From: Paenibacillus sp. P25
GTDB taxonomy: Bacteria; Bacillota; Bacilli; Paenibacillales; NBRC-103111
DNA: 64,000 nucleotides
Reading direction: 5' to 3'
NCBI GenBank assembly: GCA_024704175.1
Contig: CP085629.1
Span: forward strand, 3,472,001-3,536,000
Shown: piece after piece, positions 29,880-40,862 of the stretch
How the letters are laid out: the number at the start of each line of letters is the position of its first letter
Position numbering within the stretch: the first letter of the stretch is position 1
Notes under the pieces: model-generated
Databases searched by the model: none
The model's input: the letters and a program-made list of their open reading frames with translations, nothing else
Told to the model about the DNA's origin: nothing
Program-made: the position numbers and the translations under genes

Positions 29880-31197
29880 GGTCGCCTTCTCTCCCTTCCG
29901 CCGTTCCCGCCGGCTCCCGCGTTTCCAATAAATCAGCTATCCGTACCGGCAGGCCCGAATGCGCCGACTTCCAGATCGCTTCCCCGGTCAGCACCGAATA
30001 AGCGCCGGCTTCCGCGCCGGCCATAATCTCATAGGCCCGGTGCGGATCCGGTCCGAGGAACAAATCCTCGAGCAGCGGCGGATCCCCTCCGCCGTGTCCT
30101 CCCGGACGTGGAACCACATGAATCGTTTCTTTCCCGCCGAACAGCGGAAATACCTCGATCGTTTGCTCGGGGACCGGATAAGAAGCGCGCCCGGATATCA
30201 CTTCCCGGGTTTCGATTCTTCCCTTCGTGCCGTTGACCGCCAGCCGGTAGCCCTCATAGGGCAGCGAGAAATTGACGGAATAGCTGAGCAGCGCGCCCCC
30301 GTCATACTTGACGGCCGCCGTGTACGTATCCTCGATATCGATCTCCGAATCGAAAATGCAGCCGTCCGCCCGGTAGTCCGTATAGCTCCCCGGCTTCGTC
30401 TCCAGCTGCGAGAGATGATCGTCCTCCGGCACGATCTCCTTGCTCCGCGTGGACCAGCGCATGAAATAAGCGCAGTCCGGCTTCACCCGGCACGTTCCGC
30501 AGAAGCGGCCGTCTTCCCTGGCCGGGTTCAGTTCGCCTTCCGGCCCGTAATAATTGAGTGCCCCGTAGGCGAACGCCTCCACCGGCTTCTGGCCGATCCA
30601 CCACCCGACCAGATCGAGATGATGGGTGCTTTTATGGACGGAGAGCCCGCCGGAACGGCTTCTTTTGCGGTTCCAGCGCTTGAAGTAGCTCGCCCCGTGA
30701 TATGTATCGAGATACCAATTCAAGTCAATCGAGGTCACCCGGCCGACCCTGCCTTCCAGAACGAGCTCCTTGATTCTCGAATGGATCGGGGAGTAACGGT
30801 AGTTAAAAGCCACGTACAGCGTTCCGTCGCTGTTCTTCTGCGCATCCAGCACCCGCCGGCAGTCAGCTCCCGTAGTCACCATCGGCTTCTCCGAGAACAC
30901 GTCGAGCCCGTGCTTCAATCCGTTCACAATATAATCGGCATGCGTATGATCCGCGCCCGCAACGATCAGCACATCGGGCTTCGTCTCTTCAAGCATCCGG
31001 TCGAACTCGTCCGGCAGATAAACCGGCAACCCTTGCAGCGCCGGGAACTTCCTGAAGCAGTTCTCAAATCGGCGGGGATCCGCATCCAGGAGCCCGACAA
31101 TGTCGCAGTGCGCCCGGAAGGTTTCCAGCATAGGACGGATAAACATGCCGTTCGCTCGGGTGCTGACGCCGCATACCGCGTATTTTTTTCTGGCCAC
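29872..31197 (-). CDS. Gfo/Idh/MocA-family oxidoreductase with cysteine cluster
   Basis: Intact, about 441 residues. The Rossmann start is K-Y-A-V-C-G-V-S-T-R-A; the catalytic motif is S-E-K-P-M near residue 112; the substrate domain has H-K-S-T-H-H-L-D. A C-G-T-C-x5-C cluster near residue 225 is seen in a subset of this family. I place the start at GTG 31197 because GGAGG lies eight bases upstream; the ATG three codons earlier abuts the ribosome site. As first gene of the eleven-gene operon it lies directly behind motif copy 2. It may oxidise or epimerise the free sugar released by the locus, for example apiose or a uronate; specificity is not visible. Confidence 0.88.
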   Translation of the reverse strand: MARKKYAVCGVSTRANGMFIRPMLETFRAHCDIVGLLDADPRRFENCFRKFPALQGLPVYLPDEFDRMLEETKPDVLIVAGADHTHADYIVNGLKHGLDVFSEKPMVTTGADCRRVLDAQKNSDGTLYVAFNYRYSPIHSRIKELVLEGRVGRVTSIDLNWYLDTYHGASYFKRWNRKRSRSGGLSVHKSTHHLDLVGWWIGQKPVEAFAYGALNYYGPEGELNPAREDGRFCGTCRVKPDCAYFMRWSTRSKEIVPEDDHLSQLETKPGSYTDYRADGCIFDSEIDIEDTYTAAVKYDGGALLSYSVNFSLPYEGYRLAVNGTKGRIETREVISGRASYPVPEQTIEVFPLFGGKETIHVVPRPGGHGGGDPPLLEDLFLGPDPHRAYEIMAGAEAGAYSVLTGEAIWKSAHSGLPVRIADLLETREPAGTAEGREGDRV

Positions 31198-31249
31198 AAT
31201 GCTCATCCTCCAATCTGATGCCAGTATACAATGCCGGCGGAAAGCGATA

Positions 31250-31276
31250 ATTAGTGATAACAACCTTGATTATAGG
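31250..31276 (-). promoter_or_regulatory. Shared motif copy 2 upstream of the eleven-gene operon
   Basis: Minus-strand CCTATAA (31276-31270), then exactly 13 nt, then CACTAATTA (31256-31248), a variant of the CCCCTAATG box. It lies about 55 nt before the GTG start at 31197, which would put a transcription start in the usual place if it is a promoter. Confidence 0.55.
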
Positions 31277-31303
31277 CTGTTTCTGCCGACCCTCGGGTAC
31301 GGT

Positions 31304-31334
31304 AAAAACCCCCGCCGGACAAGCCGGCAGGGGC
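31304..31334 (-). terminator. Intrinsic terminator of the SLH gene
   Basis: On the minus strand CCCCTGCCGGC (31333-31323) pairs with CCGGCGGGG (31318-31310) around a short loop with one bulged base, and is followed by TTTTT. It lies 28 bp after the SLH gene stop at 31362. Confidence 0.75.
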
Positions 31335-31361
31335 ATGGAGGCCTATGAAGCGGCCACCTGT

Positions 31362-34300
31362 CTACTTCAAGTTAAATATGATGGAGATCGTCTTGTCATC
31401 CGGACCTGTAATGGCAATTTTAAAGCTTTGCAGATTAACTTTATCGAAGGAGTAGTCGCCGCTCTTCGGCTTGAAGACCAGCTTGTAATTGTCGGTCATG
31501 TAGAAGGTGTCTTTATCCGCTTCCTTCGTGCCCGGCTTATAGGTGATATCCGTCAGCTTGATGGTGATGCCGAAGGTACCGAGGAACGGCGTTAACGCTT
31601 CGCTGTTGACACCTTGTTTGTTTACGGAGTTAATAAACCCGTTTTTGTCCGAATCGTTTACCCTTAGGCTCTGCAGCAGCTTAGAGTCCCAAATATATCG
31701 CCCGTCGATTTCATTCGCGTTCACCGATACCGGCGGGTTCGTCACGCCCACCTTCAATTCGCCGAACCTCAGATCCGATGTGAACACCGTAAAGTTGATA
31801 TTAATCGTTTTCTGTCCTTCCGGCGTATCGAATCCGACAATGGCGCTGGCGCTTCCCGGATTCAGGCCGACCACTTTCGTCGGGGATTTCGCATTATCGA
31901 CCGCAATTACATCATGATCGGCAGTTGTAACGAAGCGAACCGGAAGCGTCGGAATTTCGGTTTCGACGCCGTCTTTATTTTTAGCCTTGATATTGAGATC
32001 CTTAGTAAGATCCTTCCGGTTTTTGAAGATTTCTTCGGCATCCGCCTGCGTCGCTTTCGGATTATCGTCGCCTTTCTTGTAACCGCCCACCTTGAAGCCG
32101 TGATCCACCATATATTTGCCGACGGCAAACAGGTTCGTATCCGTATCCAGGTAAAAGTTCAAATCCTTCAGAATCTCATTGAAGGTATAGCTCTTCGCCC
32201 TGGCCGTCAGCGTTCCAAGATTGCTCTTGACCGGCCACTTGGTCGGATCGGGCTGGGCGGGATCTTTTTCCGTTTGGATCAGCCTGGCCGTTACTTTGTA
32301 TGTCCCCTTAACCTTGTTGTCCGCTGTTAATTTAACCCCTTGCCCGTTGGAATCTTTGGCCAGCGGACCTGATCACAGGGTTCGCATCGGTAAGCTTCAG
32401 GTTGCCGTTCTTCGTGCTGACTCCCGTGAACGCTCCGGGAGCGCCGTCCAGCCGTTCCAGCTTAAACTCCACCTGGTAATCTTCGCTTGCCGTCGTATAC
32501 TCCACTCCGTATTGGTCCATGATCTTGAATTTCGGCGAGGCGGACTTGCCTTGAATCACCGTATACTGCAAAGAAGGCTCGAAATCCGATTTTTCCAGCG
32601 TCTTGGGCACGCGTTTCGGCATCAGATCGATTTTGGCGGTAGCGCTCTGCTGAATATCCGTCAGCTTTACTTCAATCGATGCCGTCCCGTTGCCGGCCAG
32701 CACCTCTTGAATCCGGATATTGCCTTTTCCGATCCCCGAAAGCTCGATGGGACCGGTCTCTCCTTCTACCATAGACCCGAGCTTCAGATCGCCCGAGCTG
32801 TACACGGCAAGCTTACCGGCTTTCACAAGCTCCGCTCTCTCATCGGGGTCGAACTCACGTCCTTCGGCATCCCTTATCTTCAGCTCGAGCAGCTTATTCG
32901 TATCCCCTTCCGCCAAGAACGATGGAGGATCCGGGATTTCCAGAGTCGCCGGTTTTTTCGGAGTAAGCACACTGATCCTCTTCAGTACGGTTTGACCGGA
33001 ACCGGCGGCGACAAGGTTCAAGATCGTCGTCGAGTCCCTGGTGAGACTCGGAATCGCTTCCAATTCCATCTCCAGCTCCCCGTCGTCACCGAAATCGTAG
33101 AACACGAGCTGGCCTTTTTCTTCGATCAAATGATCCCCCGTAAACAGCGTGATGACGCCCTTCTTCCAATCCTCGGGATCGTCCATGCGGTTTCCGTACT
33201 GGTCGTATACCTTGATCGGCAGGTAGGCTTTATTTCCGGGCTGCAAATACTTCTTGTTGTCCTTGTACTTCAGCTCCCCGACCTCGAGCTTCGAGACGAT
33301 GGCCGGATCGCCGACGGTGAATACTTTGCTGACGGTCACGTGATGCTCCCGATCGATCAGAGTCACGGGAATCCGCGCCCCTCTGCTTTCCCGGCTCAAA
33401 TCCAGCTTGAACTCTTGTTTATTGGTCATATTCTGCGGGCCGGATCCGCCGCCGACCATAATATCGAACCGGCTGGCGACCAGATCCGTCTGCTCGCCGT
33501 ACTGGTTCGTCTGCTTGAACGCAACGATCACCTTGGAGCGGGCAAGCGTATCCGAAGGATTAACGAACTCCAGCGACTTGAACTGCTCGTCCTCGGCCGT
33601 AAATTCCGCCGACTTCTTATCGAGCGAGGCCGCATCCAGCCCGGACAGCTCGATCGTATAGCTTCCCTTCTTCAGCTTCAAATCCAGCGTAATCGTCGCG
33701 GTCTTCCTGTCGTCCGACCATTCAGTCGTCCCCGCCAGTTCCGTGCCGTCCTGCTTCACGGTCAGCATCGCCTTCTCCGTGTCGACGATTTTATTTAACG
33801 TCACCGCCACTTTCCTGGCTCCGGTCACCTTTACTTCCGCGATGGACACTTTGCTTGGAGCTTCCGCTTGTGTGCTGGCGTACAGCTTCTTGGCCTCGTA
33901 AGCGGCCTCCACCAGACCAGCGCGGGTGACATACCGGTCGGAGCCGTGGAAACGGCCGTCCTCTTGGTTGCTCATAATATTCAGCTGCATCGCCAGCGTA
34001 ACGAATTTATTGATCGAGCTGTCCACTCGGTCCACATTCGCGATGCTGGTATCCGTAATCGGCGTAACCTTTCTAGCGTCGTTGGCGAGCCCAAGGCCGT
34101 AGATCAGGTATTTGGCCAGCGTTTGCCGGCTGATCGTTTGATCCGGGTCAAGAACCACCCCGTCCACGCTGATAATGCCCAGCTTTTTAAATTCTTCGAT
34201 ATAGGATGATTTTGTAAGCGTTTTATCAGATGGCAACGAAAAAATCACTTTCGCCGCTTTGATAAATTCTTCGTTCGTTATGAGCTGATTCACCCCGAAT

Positions 34301-34610
34301 GTATCCTCCGATTCGGGTTCGAATACGCCAGCCGCTAATAAAAAGCTCGAATTTATCCTTCATCTCCTCCGGCAGCACGGACAGGTCCTTGTAATCGTCT
34401 ACCGACTTAACCGGTTTGGCTTCGGGCTTCGGGTTGTCTGCAGCCGGTGCTGCATGGTCCGCCGCCGTCGCCGGGGGCTCAGGGGCTTCCGCTGTCTCCG
34501 TGGGCGCAGCGGTCTCCTGCGGCACAGCCGTCTCTTCGGCAAATACAGACGGCAAGCAGGATCGAGCCCAGCAGCAGGAATGATACGAACGCGGATATGT
34601 ATTTCTTCAT
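31362..34610 (-). CDS. S-layer-homology surface protein with long Ig-like stalk (three frameshifts)
   Basis: About 1,080 residues after joining shifts near 34555, 34330 and 32365. Signal peptide M-K-K-Y-I-S-A-F ending V-F-A; a Pro/Ala/Thr/Glu-rich stretch (residues about 25-65); three divergent SLH repeats paralogous to those of the 40863-42266 protein (E-D-T-F-G-V, I-S-R-Q-T-L-A-K-Y-L-I-Y-G-L-G-L, H-G-S-D-R-Y-V-T-R-A-G); then many beta-sandwich domains (K-V-T-G-A-R-K-V-A-V-T-L-N, V-Y-D-Q-Y-G-N-R type). The SLH part anchors to pyruvylated wall polymer; the stalk has no visible enzyme motif. ATG at 34610 follows AAGGAAGGTG. Its own motif copy lies at 34730-34755. It may scaffold or display pectin-binding domains. 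Confidence 0.8.
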
Positions 34611-34729
34611 TCGATGCACCTTCCTTCTCAGAATGAAAGTTTCGGCCATTCCGCCCGTTTCGCCCGGACGGCCTCCCGGAACGGAATGGCCCTTTGTCAT
34701 TAAAATAAAGGAAATCGATCGCCGGAATG

Positions 34730-34755
34730 TAGGGGATTCGCGGCATGTTTATAGG
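34730..34755 (-). promoter_or_regulatory. Shared motif copy 3 upstream of the SLH gene
   Basis: Minus-strand GCAAATACCTATAAA, 13 nt between CCTATAA (34755-34749) and CCCC (34735-34732), followed by TACATT, about 120 nt before the SLH start codon at 34610. Confidence 0.6.
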
Positions 34756-34773
34756 TATTTGCTTCCCTGCGCA

Positions 34774-36505
34774 TTACCAATAAAATTCCTGTTCGAGCCT
34801 GCGGTAATCCCCTTCCCGCATCGGCGCCTTATCGTAGACCTTACGGTCGCTGTAAAACGGATGATGCCTCCCCTCCGGGCTCAAGCGGATCACATCGTCC
34901 CCCCGCCACTGCGCCACGAACTGCTGCCCCACCGCCTTCTCCACGGTTTGGCGCTCACTGACCGGGAAGGTGATGGTAATCTTCTCCCCTTCCCGGGCTT
35001 CGCCCAAAGCCAGGAAACACTGCTTCACCCACATGCTCGGATCTCTGCCGGTTTGCGTCTGTTCCGTTCCCCGTGCTCCCTGCGCACGACTACCTTGGCA
35101 TAGCCCGCCCACTCCGGTATGCGAATCAGCAGTCTTGGCAAGTGACGATGGATCACAAGCTCCACCCGGCCCTCATGGGGGAGATGGTCGCTGACATCGA
35201 GCCAGCGCGAGCCCCGGTTCAGCAGGAAATTGACACTGACCGTCCCGTTCTCCTCCGTGACCGTGTTGCTCCAGCCCATAAAGAGACCTCTCGTGCCCGA
35301 GCCGATGCAGCAGGTCTGCAAATCGTTGATATGCCCCCTTCCTCCGCTGACGTCGCAGCAGAAATCGTTCGGGGCCGAGTACCCCGCAAATGCGCCACGG
35401 GTGCGCCGGGCCACCTGGTAGAACGACTTCATTCCGACGTCGTCATTTGCCTTGCTGTCCGAATCGACGACCCAATCGAGATTCAGCGGCTGCGATTCCG
35501 TCAAGTGGTTGCGCAGGAAACGCTCCACGATCCCCCAATATTCCGTGTACCCAGCGCGGGCGAGCGTAATGCCCGTGGCAATCAGATCGACCAGGGAGCA
35601 GGTTTCATGCTCGAACGCCTGGTCATGCATGTCACCCGGTGTCCATCCGAAGGAAGTGCACCAGGTCGATACGGCCCAGTCGTAGCTCTTCTTCACAAAA
35701 TGAAGGATTGAGGCGTCCCGCGTAAACCAGGCATAGCGGGCCAGGGCGTCCAGCGTGCCGAGACGGGTGTGAAAGTGCCCGCTGCGATAGGCCAGCGCAT
35801 CGTTAAAGCCGCCATCGGGGTTAAACACCCCGCTGCGGTGAATGATTAGCGCCGTGAAGAACCGGCACAATTCGATCGCATCCGCATTCCCGGTCAGCTC
35901 ATGGTACTTGAGCAGCGGCATGACCAGGCGCCCGCAGAAGGCGGCCGGATCCGGAGCCAGCCTCAGCTGAACCCCGTTCGCGGACGGCCAGCCGTTCACC
36001 GTGTATTCGGAGGCCGGATAATACCAGACGTCCCTCTCCTTGACCGCGATCCGCCGGAGGGCGGCCACATGCTTATCCGCGACCTCCTTGATCTTCGGAT
36101 CGCCGGTCGACATATACCAGGACGTCAGCGCCAGAAGAACAGCGCGCTGGTCGATCATGTTGGCGGTCGGCTCCCAGGGGCTTTCGGATTTTTCAGCCGG
36201 TAGCTCAGTCCGTCCTCCCGGAAGAACCCGAGGAAGTTTTCCCTGTATCTGGCTTCGATGTCGCGCCCGCTTTCGTCGCCCGTCATATGCCTCGCGAGGA
36301 TCAATGCGTCGATAAGCCGGCCATGGCTGGAGCCGTAATCCCAGTCCCCGTGCGTCAGATACGCGGGTCGCTCCATTAAGTTGGCGGCGAAAAAAGGAAT
36401 GTAGCCGTGATCCTCGTCCGCCATGCCGAGGATGGCTTGAAGCACGTGTCCGGCCCTCTCCTCCAGCAGAAGCGTATCCGGTATTTGCTTGGTAACCGTA
36501 GTCAT
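34774..36505 (-). CDS. GH127-like enzyme, beta-L-arabinofuranosidase type (two frameshifts)
   Basis: About 577 residues of an (alpha/alpha)6-barrel protein in the DUF1680/GH127 group. The first part carries T-H-G-D-W-D-Y-G-S-S-H-G near residue 52. The metal/cysteine site of GH127 is recognisable: F-E-H-E-T-C near residue 300 and N-D-L-Q-T-C-C-I-G-S-G near 395, matching the Glu-Cys-Cys-Cys arrangement known from HypBA1, where one Cys is the nucleophile. The frame shifts near 36175 and 35080. No signal peptide, so it is cytoplasmic. It would release beta-L-arabinofuranose from imported pectic or arabinogalactan fragments. It is the third gene behind the adaptor and FtsX genes. Confidence 0.8.
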
Positions 36506-36552
36506 GTGCCGTGATCTCCTTTATACAAAATTTAGTTTTTGCACTGCGTCGC

Positions 36553-39484
36553 CTACCCGTCTTCCCCCAGCTTGACCGCCTGATGAATGCGGATACGCGA
36601 TACGATGCTGCCGAGGATGGCCAGGCCCACGGCGATCATCACGGTGACGATCCAGTACAGGCGGATTTGATCCCGGGGGTCGAACGTAACCTTGAACGGC
36701 GGCACCTGGGTGCTGGGGTCGAACGACATCTCGAACAAAGGCACGAACAGCAGGCTCGTGATGCTGCCTGTGGCGATGCCGATGACAATCGCCGCACCCG
36801 AGATCAGGATCTGCTCGCCCGCCAGCATGACGATCAGCTGAAAGAAGGAAATACCCATCGCACGCAAAATGCCGAACTGCAGCGTCCGTGCAAACAGCGA
36901 GAGCACCCAGTAGAGCAGGAAGCCGAAAAAACAGATAAAGACCGAAATCAAAAAGCCGAGCGTCATCACCCCGTTGATCGCAAGCTGGAAGGGCTCCTTA
37001 ATGGACTTGATCTGCTCCTGCTTCGCGTCCCGCAAGAACTCGATTTCATAACCGTGATCCGCTATCGCTTTGTACACCTCGGGACTACCCGCCTCCGGCT
37101 TCAGCTTCAGCCATACCTCGTACGGCTCCAGGGCGAGATTGTTTTGAATATAGGACAAGTGTCCGACGACGAGCATCGGCTTCTTCACCTTCGTCGTACT
37201 CCCCTGCTTCGTCTTCACCGTCACCACATCGCCCGCACCGGGATTGGGATTCCAGGACGGCCAGTAGTCGATCACGCCGTAGACGGTAAACCCGGCCCCT
37301 TCCACACCGGGCCAGCCGACCGTTATGGCGTCGCCGGGCTTAAGCCCGTATTCCTCGGCCATGGACCGCGAAATCAAGACGGCGGAAGGATTTCGCGCGA
37401 TCAGATTCAAGTATTCATTGATATGCCGGTCAAGCAGCTTGCTGCGGATCCAGGCGGTCTCGCCGAAATCTTTCGTATCGATGCCCATCAGCCGGGCGGT
37501 ATCGCTGACTTTCCCTTTCGAGAACGATGCGTCTTTCTTAATGAACACTTTGGTGGCATGTTCCACCCCGGGCAGCTGCGTAAACGGCAGGAAGGACGGC
37601 TCCGTATACTGGATTTTATGCGGGGCTTCGGGAGCGGGGGACGTCCCGCCGTCCGAAGCCGGGGAGCGGCTCCCTCTTCCTTGTCCTGCTGCTCCTCTTC
37701 GGACAGCGGCCCGGTCAGGATGACCGGCGGCGCGTCGTTCTCCCAGCGGATCTGCATCGTCATATCGGCCCCTGCGGCATAGCGGATTTTATCCGTCGTA
37801 TTCTTGTTGATCGTGCGGGTGGCACTGGCGCTGAAGAGCCCCGTTGCGATCGTGATGATCAAGAACACCATAATAAATTGGTATTGGATCGCCGAACGGC
37901 TGACCTGGATCAGCGTGGAATACAGGGAAGGCGGCCACCACCGCCGGCCTGCCCGGAACAGGAAGCGAACGAGCCAGGGATAGACGCGCAGCACCGTCAG
38001 ACCCGCCCCCCAGGATGAACAGCGCCGGAATCAGGAACAGCGGCGGATCCACCCGCAGATCGCCGGATTTCAGGCCGAGAGCCAGCAGATCCTTCATCCG
38101 CGTTTTGTAATTGTACAAGCCGTATAACGCCACTCCGATGAGTACCAGGTCGATGCCATATTTATGCCAGAGGGAGCCGCCCCCGAGTCTCGCCGCCTGC
38201 TGCTTATGCCCGACAATGGTTGCTCTCGTGGCAAGGAACACGGGAATCAGCGTCATAACCAGGGAAGCGGCGACGGCGGCCAGGGCGTACCGGTACGCAT
38301 CCGCAGGTATGGCAACCTCCAGCTTCGCGCGCTGCACGAATTCAAGAAACCCGCTGGAGGCTCCCAGCATCTTGGTCAGTGCCTCCCCCAAATAAGGCCC
38401 GAATAGGAAAGCGACGGCGCCCAGCACCAATCCTTCCACCGCATAGCTGAGAATAATCTGGCTCCGGCTCGCCCCCCGGCTGCGCAGCACGGCGATTTCG
38501 GTTCTCTGGCGCTCCGCGATCAGGTTGGCGACCATGTATAAATAAAAGCCGAGCATGAGCATGACCGGCACATTGAGCGACCAGAGCATGCGCCGGAGGT
38601 TCGTCTCCTTCACATAATAAACGCCGAGCGTCTTCAAAGCGGGGGCGTTCTCGCCGTGCGTCTCGTACCGCTCCTCCATATGGGTATCGATGGCGCGGTC
38701 GGCACTGATGAACTGGCGGGCGGAAGCGAGCGACATCTTGGTATAATCCAGCGCCCAATACCAGTAGCCGGCTTGGACGTTCAGCTTCCCGCCGGAGGTA
38801 AAATCCCGATCAAACAGCGCAAAATCGATCAGGAAGCTGTTCTTGTAGCCGCCGGGGATGTTGTACCAGAAAAGGTCGGAATAATCCTTCCGGTCGAATA
38901 CGCCCACCGGCTTGACCCGGAACCTCCCGGTTGTCTTTGCGGATGATAAATTCCGTATTCAGCACCATGCCGAGCTCCGTCAAGGCTTCCGGTACGACCA
39001 GCGCCTCGTAGACTCCGCCGGCCGGCTCCTTCGCCGGCATCCTTCCGTCGACAAGACGGATGTGCTCCTTCATCCCTTCGATCGCCGATAGATCCGCCGA
39101 ACGCTGCTTGGAGGGATCGACCTTGTCCGGTTCGGCCGGAATCAGACCGTAGCGCTCCGTCGACCTTTCCCGCACAAAATACTGCACCGGAAGGCCGAAC
39201 CGGCTTCTCGCCTTGTTGAGGAATTCGTCGCTTTCGGCAATTTTGGCGGATTTCTGCGGATCCTCCGCGGACAATTGGGCGGACAGCCAATAGATGCCGG
39301 GATATTGGTCGCTGCCGGTCTGCAGCCGCCTCAGCTCCTGAATCAGCAGGCGCTGCAGGATGGCGTTCGTATAGATCGGCATGCTGCTCGTCATTCCCAC
39401 GGACAAGACCAACCCAAGCAGGAGGCTGAGCTCCAGCCACTTATTGTTGACCATTTTGCGCAGGATCATGATAAATAACGCCAA
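36553..39484 (-). CDS. FtsX-type ABC transporter permease, two core domains (three frameshifts)
   Basis: About 975 residues after joining shifts near 38920, 38005 and 37660. N-terminal membrane helix (E-L-S-L-L-L-G-L-V-L-S-V-G), a large extracellular region, then the first FtsX helix bundle (A-V-L-R-S-R-G-A-S-R-S-Q-I, the conserved cytoplasmic loop). A second start-like helix (I-Q-Y-Q-F-I-M-V-F-L-I-I), a second extracellular domain and a second bundle (I-L-R-A-M-G-I-S-F-F-Q) follow, ending V-K-L-G-E-D-G. Such proteins are mechanotransmission or efflux permeases that need a MacB/LolD-like ATPase; none is encoded in this operon. The adaptor gene lies 61 bp upstream. Confidence 0.85.
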
Positions 39485-39545
39485 GTCTGTGCCCTCCCCC
39501 AGCCGGATCGCCCGCCGAGCGAATGATCTTCCCCGGATTTATCCG

Positions 39546-40587
39546 TTAATTCGCCAAAATGATCTGCTGCTTCTCGCTAAGGCCCTTGCGGATCTCCACC
39601 TCCGTTGCGGAGACGATTCCTTTCTCCACATCGACCTCTTTGCGGCTTTCGCCCTCCAGCACCTGAACGTAATCGCGCCCCATATAATTGCGCAGGCCGG
39701 CTCTCGGAATGACCAGCACATTCTCCCTGTGTTCCGTCACAATGGCGATGTCCGCCTGCGTGCCGATCGTCACCCCTCCGGCGGCCCCGGCACGTCGATG
39801 TAGAGGGACTTGTTGTATTTATCCTGAACCGCCTTGTTATCGTTCGGCGGGGCGGTCATCGGCGTCTGCACGACTTTGCCCGTATAAGTCTTGCCGTTGA
39901 TCTTGGCATCGACCTTCATGTTAATTTCCACGCCGGCCAGATCGTTCGGGCCGGCGGTCGTGTAAACGAGCTTCATATGCCTGGGGTCGGAAATCGTCAC
40001 GAGTCGCTTATAGGCGGTCACTTCATCTCCCGGCTTGATCGGATCGATATAGGTGACGATACCGTCCGCAGGCGCAATAAGCTTCGCCTTGTTCATCTGG
40101 GACTTCAGTGAGTCCAATTGGAGCTGGGCGCCCTGCAAATCGAGCACCTTCGTGCGCACCGCCACGTCATCCGCGCCCTTGTCGGCGATGTCCGCCTTCA
40201 GCGACAGCTTGATCTTTTCGATCGCGATTTCCTGCAGCTTGATTTTCATCTCCAGGTCGCCGGTTTCCGTGGAGGCGATGACGTCGCCGGCCTTCACCTT
40301 ATCGCCCAGCTTCACGTTGATCGAGAGCAGTCTTCCGCCGGACTCCCCGTAGTACAAATAGTCCATTTTATCCGAAGCAAAGGTCGCCACTCCGGTGATC
40401 TGCTTGACGATATCGGCGCGCTTCACTTCATAAACGGTTAAAGTTTCCTTGACCGGCTGCACGAGCGGAGGCTTCAGCTCCTCGTCCTCCACCGGCAAGA
40501 GGGGAGCGGCCCGACAGCGTTCCCGGCCGCCAAAAAGCACGCCCCGAGCACCCGAAGCAGCAGCGTTGTTCTAAAGTATTTCGGCAC
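39546..40587 (-). CDS. Membrane-fusion/HlyD-like adaptor, probable lipoprotein (two frameshifts)
   Basis: About 346 residues. GTG at 40587 behind GGGAGGTTGAG; the N-terminus V-P-K-Y-F-R-T-T-L-L-L has a likely lipobox L-G-A-C near residue 17. The body is a periplasmic-adaptor fold: T-L-T-V-Y-E-V-K-R-A-D-I-V, a lipoyl/barrel half (G-D-K-V-K-A-G-D-V-I-A), a coiled-coil hairpin (Q-L-Q-L-D-S-L-K-S-Q), the returning half (I-A-P-A-D-G-I-V) and the membrane-proximal domain (Y-M-G-R-D-Y-V-Q-V-L). Shifts lie near 40500 and 39785. It would couple to the FtsX permease just downstream, as in MacA-type systems of Gram-positive bacteria, perhaps for export of a product or for envelope signalling. Confidence 0.82.
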
Positions 40588-40688
40588 CCGCTCAACCTCC
40601 CCTTACGGTAAAGCATGCTCCATACACCTGAGGCCCTCCTGTCCAGGGCGCCTGATCTAACGATACAATGAAAGCGCTCTATCGTTTT

Positions 40689-40713
40689 AGGGGGTTCGGT
40701 GCATCTTTATAGG
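40689..40713 (-). promoter_or_regulatory. Shared motif copy 4 upstream of the adaptor/FtsX operon
   Basis: Minus-strand GCAAACAACCTATAAA (about 40722-40707), identical over 16 bases to copy 6, then 13 nt and CCCC with TAAAA. A TGAAAGCG box reminiscent of a cre half-site lies at 40670-40677. The adaptor start codon is about 100 nt away. Confidence 0.62.
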
Positions 40714-40800
40714 TTGTTTGCTTCATGGTGGAAAAAGACGTATGACAACGGCAAAGCAACGTCCTTATCTTGCTTGGAGCAACGCTTTGGTAAACCAAGA

Positions 40801-40836
40801 AAACCCCAGTCCGTAAACTGGAGTTTCCTGGGGTTT
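40801..40836 (-). terminator. Terminator of the SLH-fusion gene
   Basis: AAACCCCAG (40801-40809) and CTGGGGTTT (40828-40836) form a perfect 9-bp stem, with an inner CCAGT/ACTGG pair. On the minus strand the stem ends in TTTTC. It lies 26 bp beyond the stop codon at 40863. Confidence 0.78.
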
Positions 40837-40862
40837 CCCGCCTTATGCCGGGGAGTTAGCCT

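Noticed and set aside
32221..33798. 525-residue plus-strand open frame opposite the SLH gene
   Set aside because: Low-complexity shadow of a minus-strand Ig-like protein with signal peptide and ribosome site; no domain of its own.
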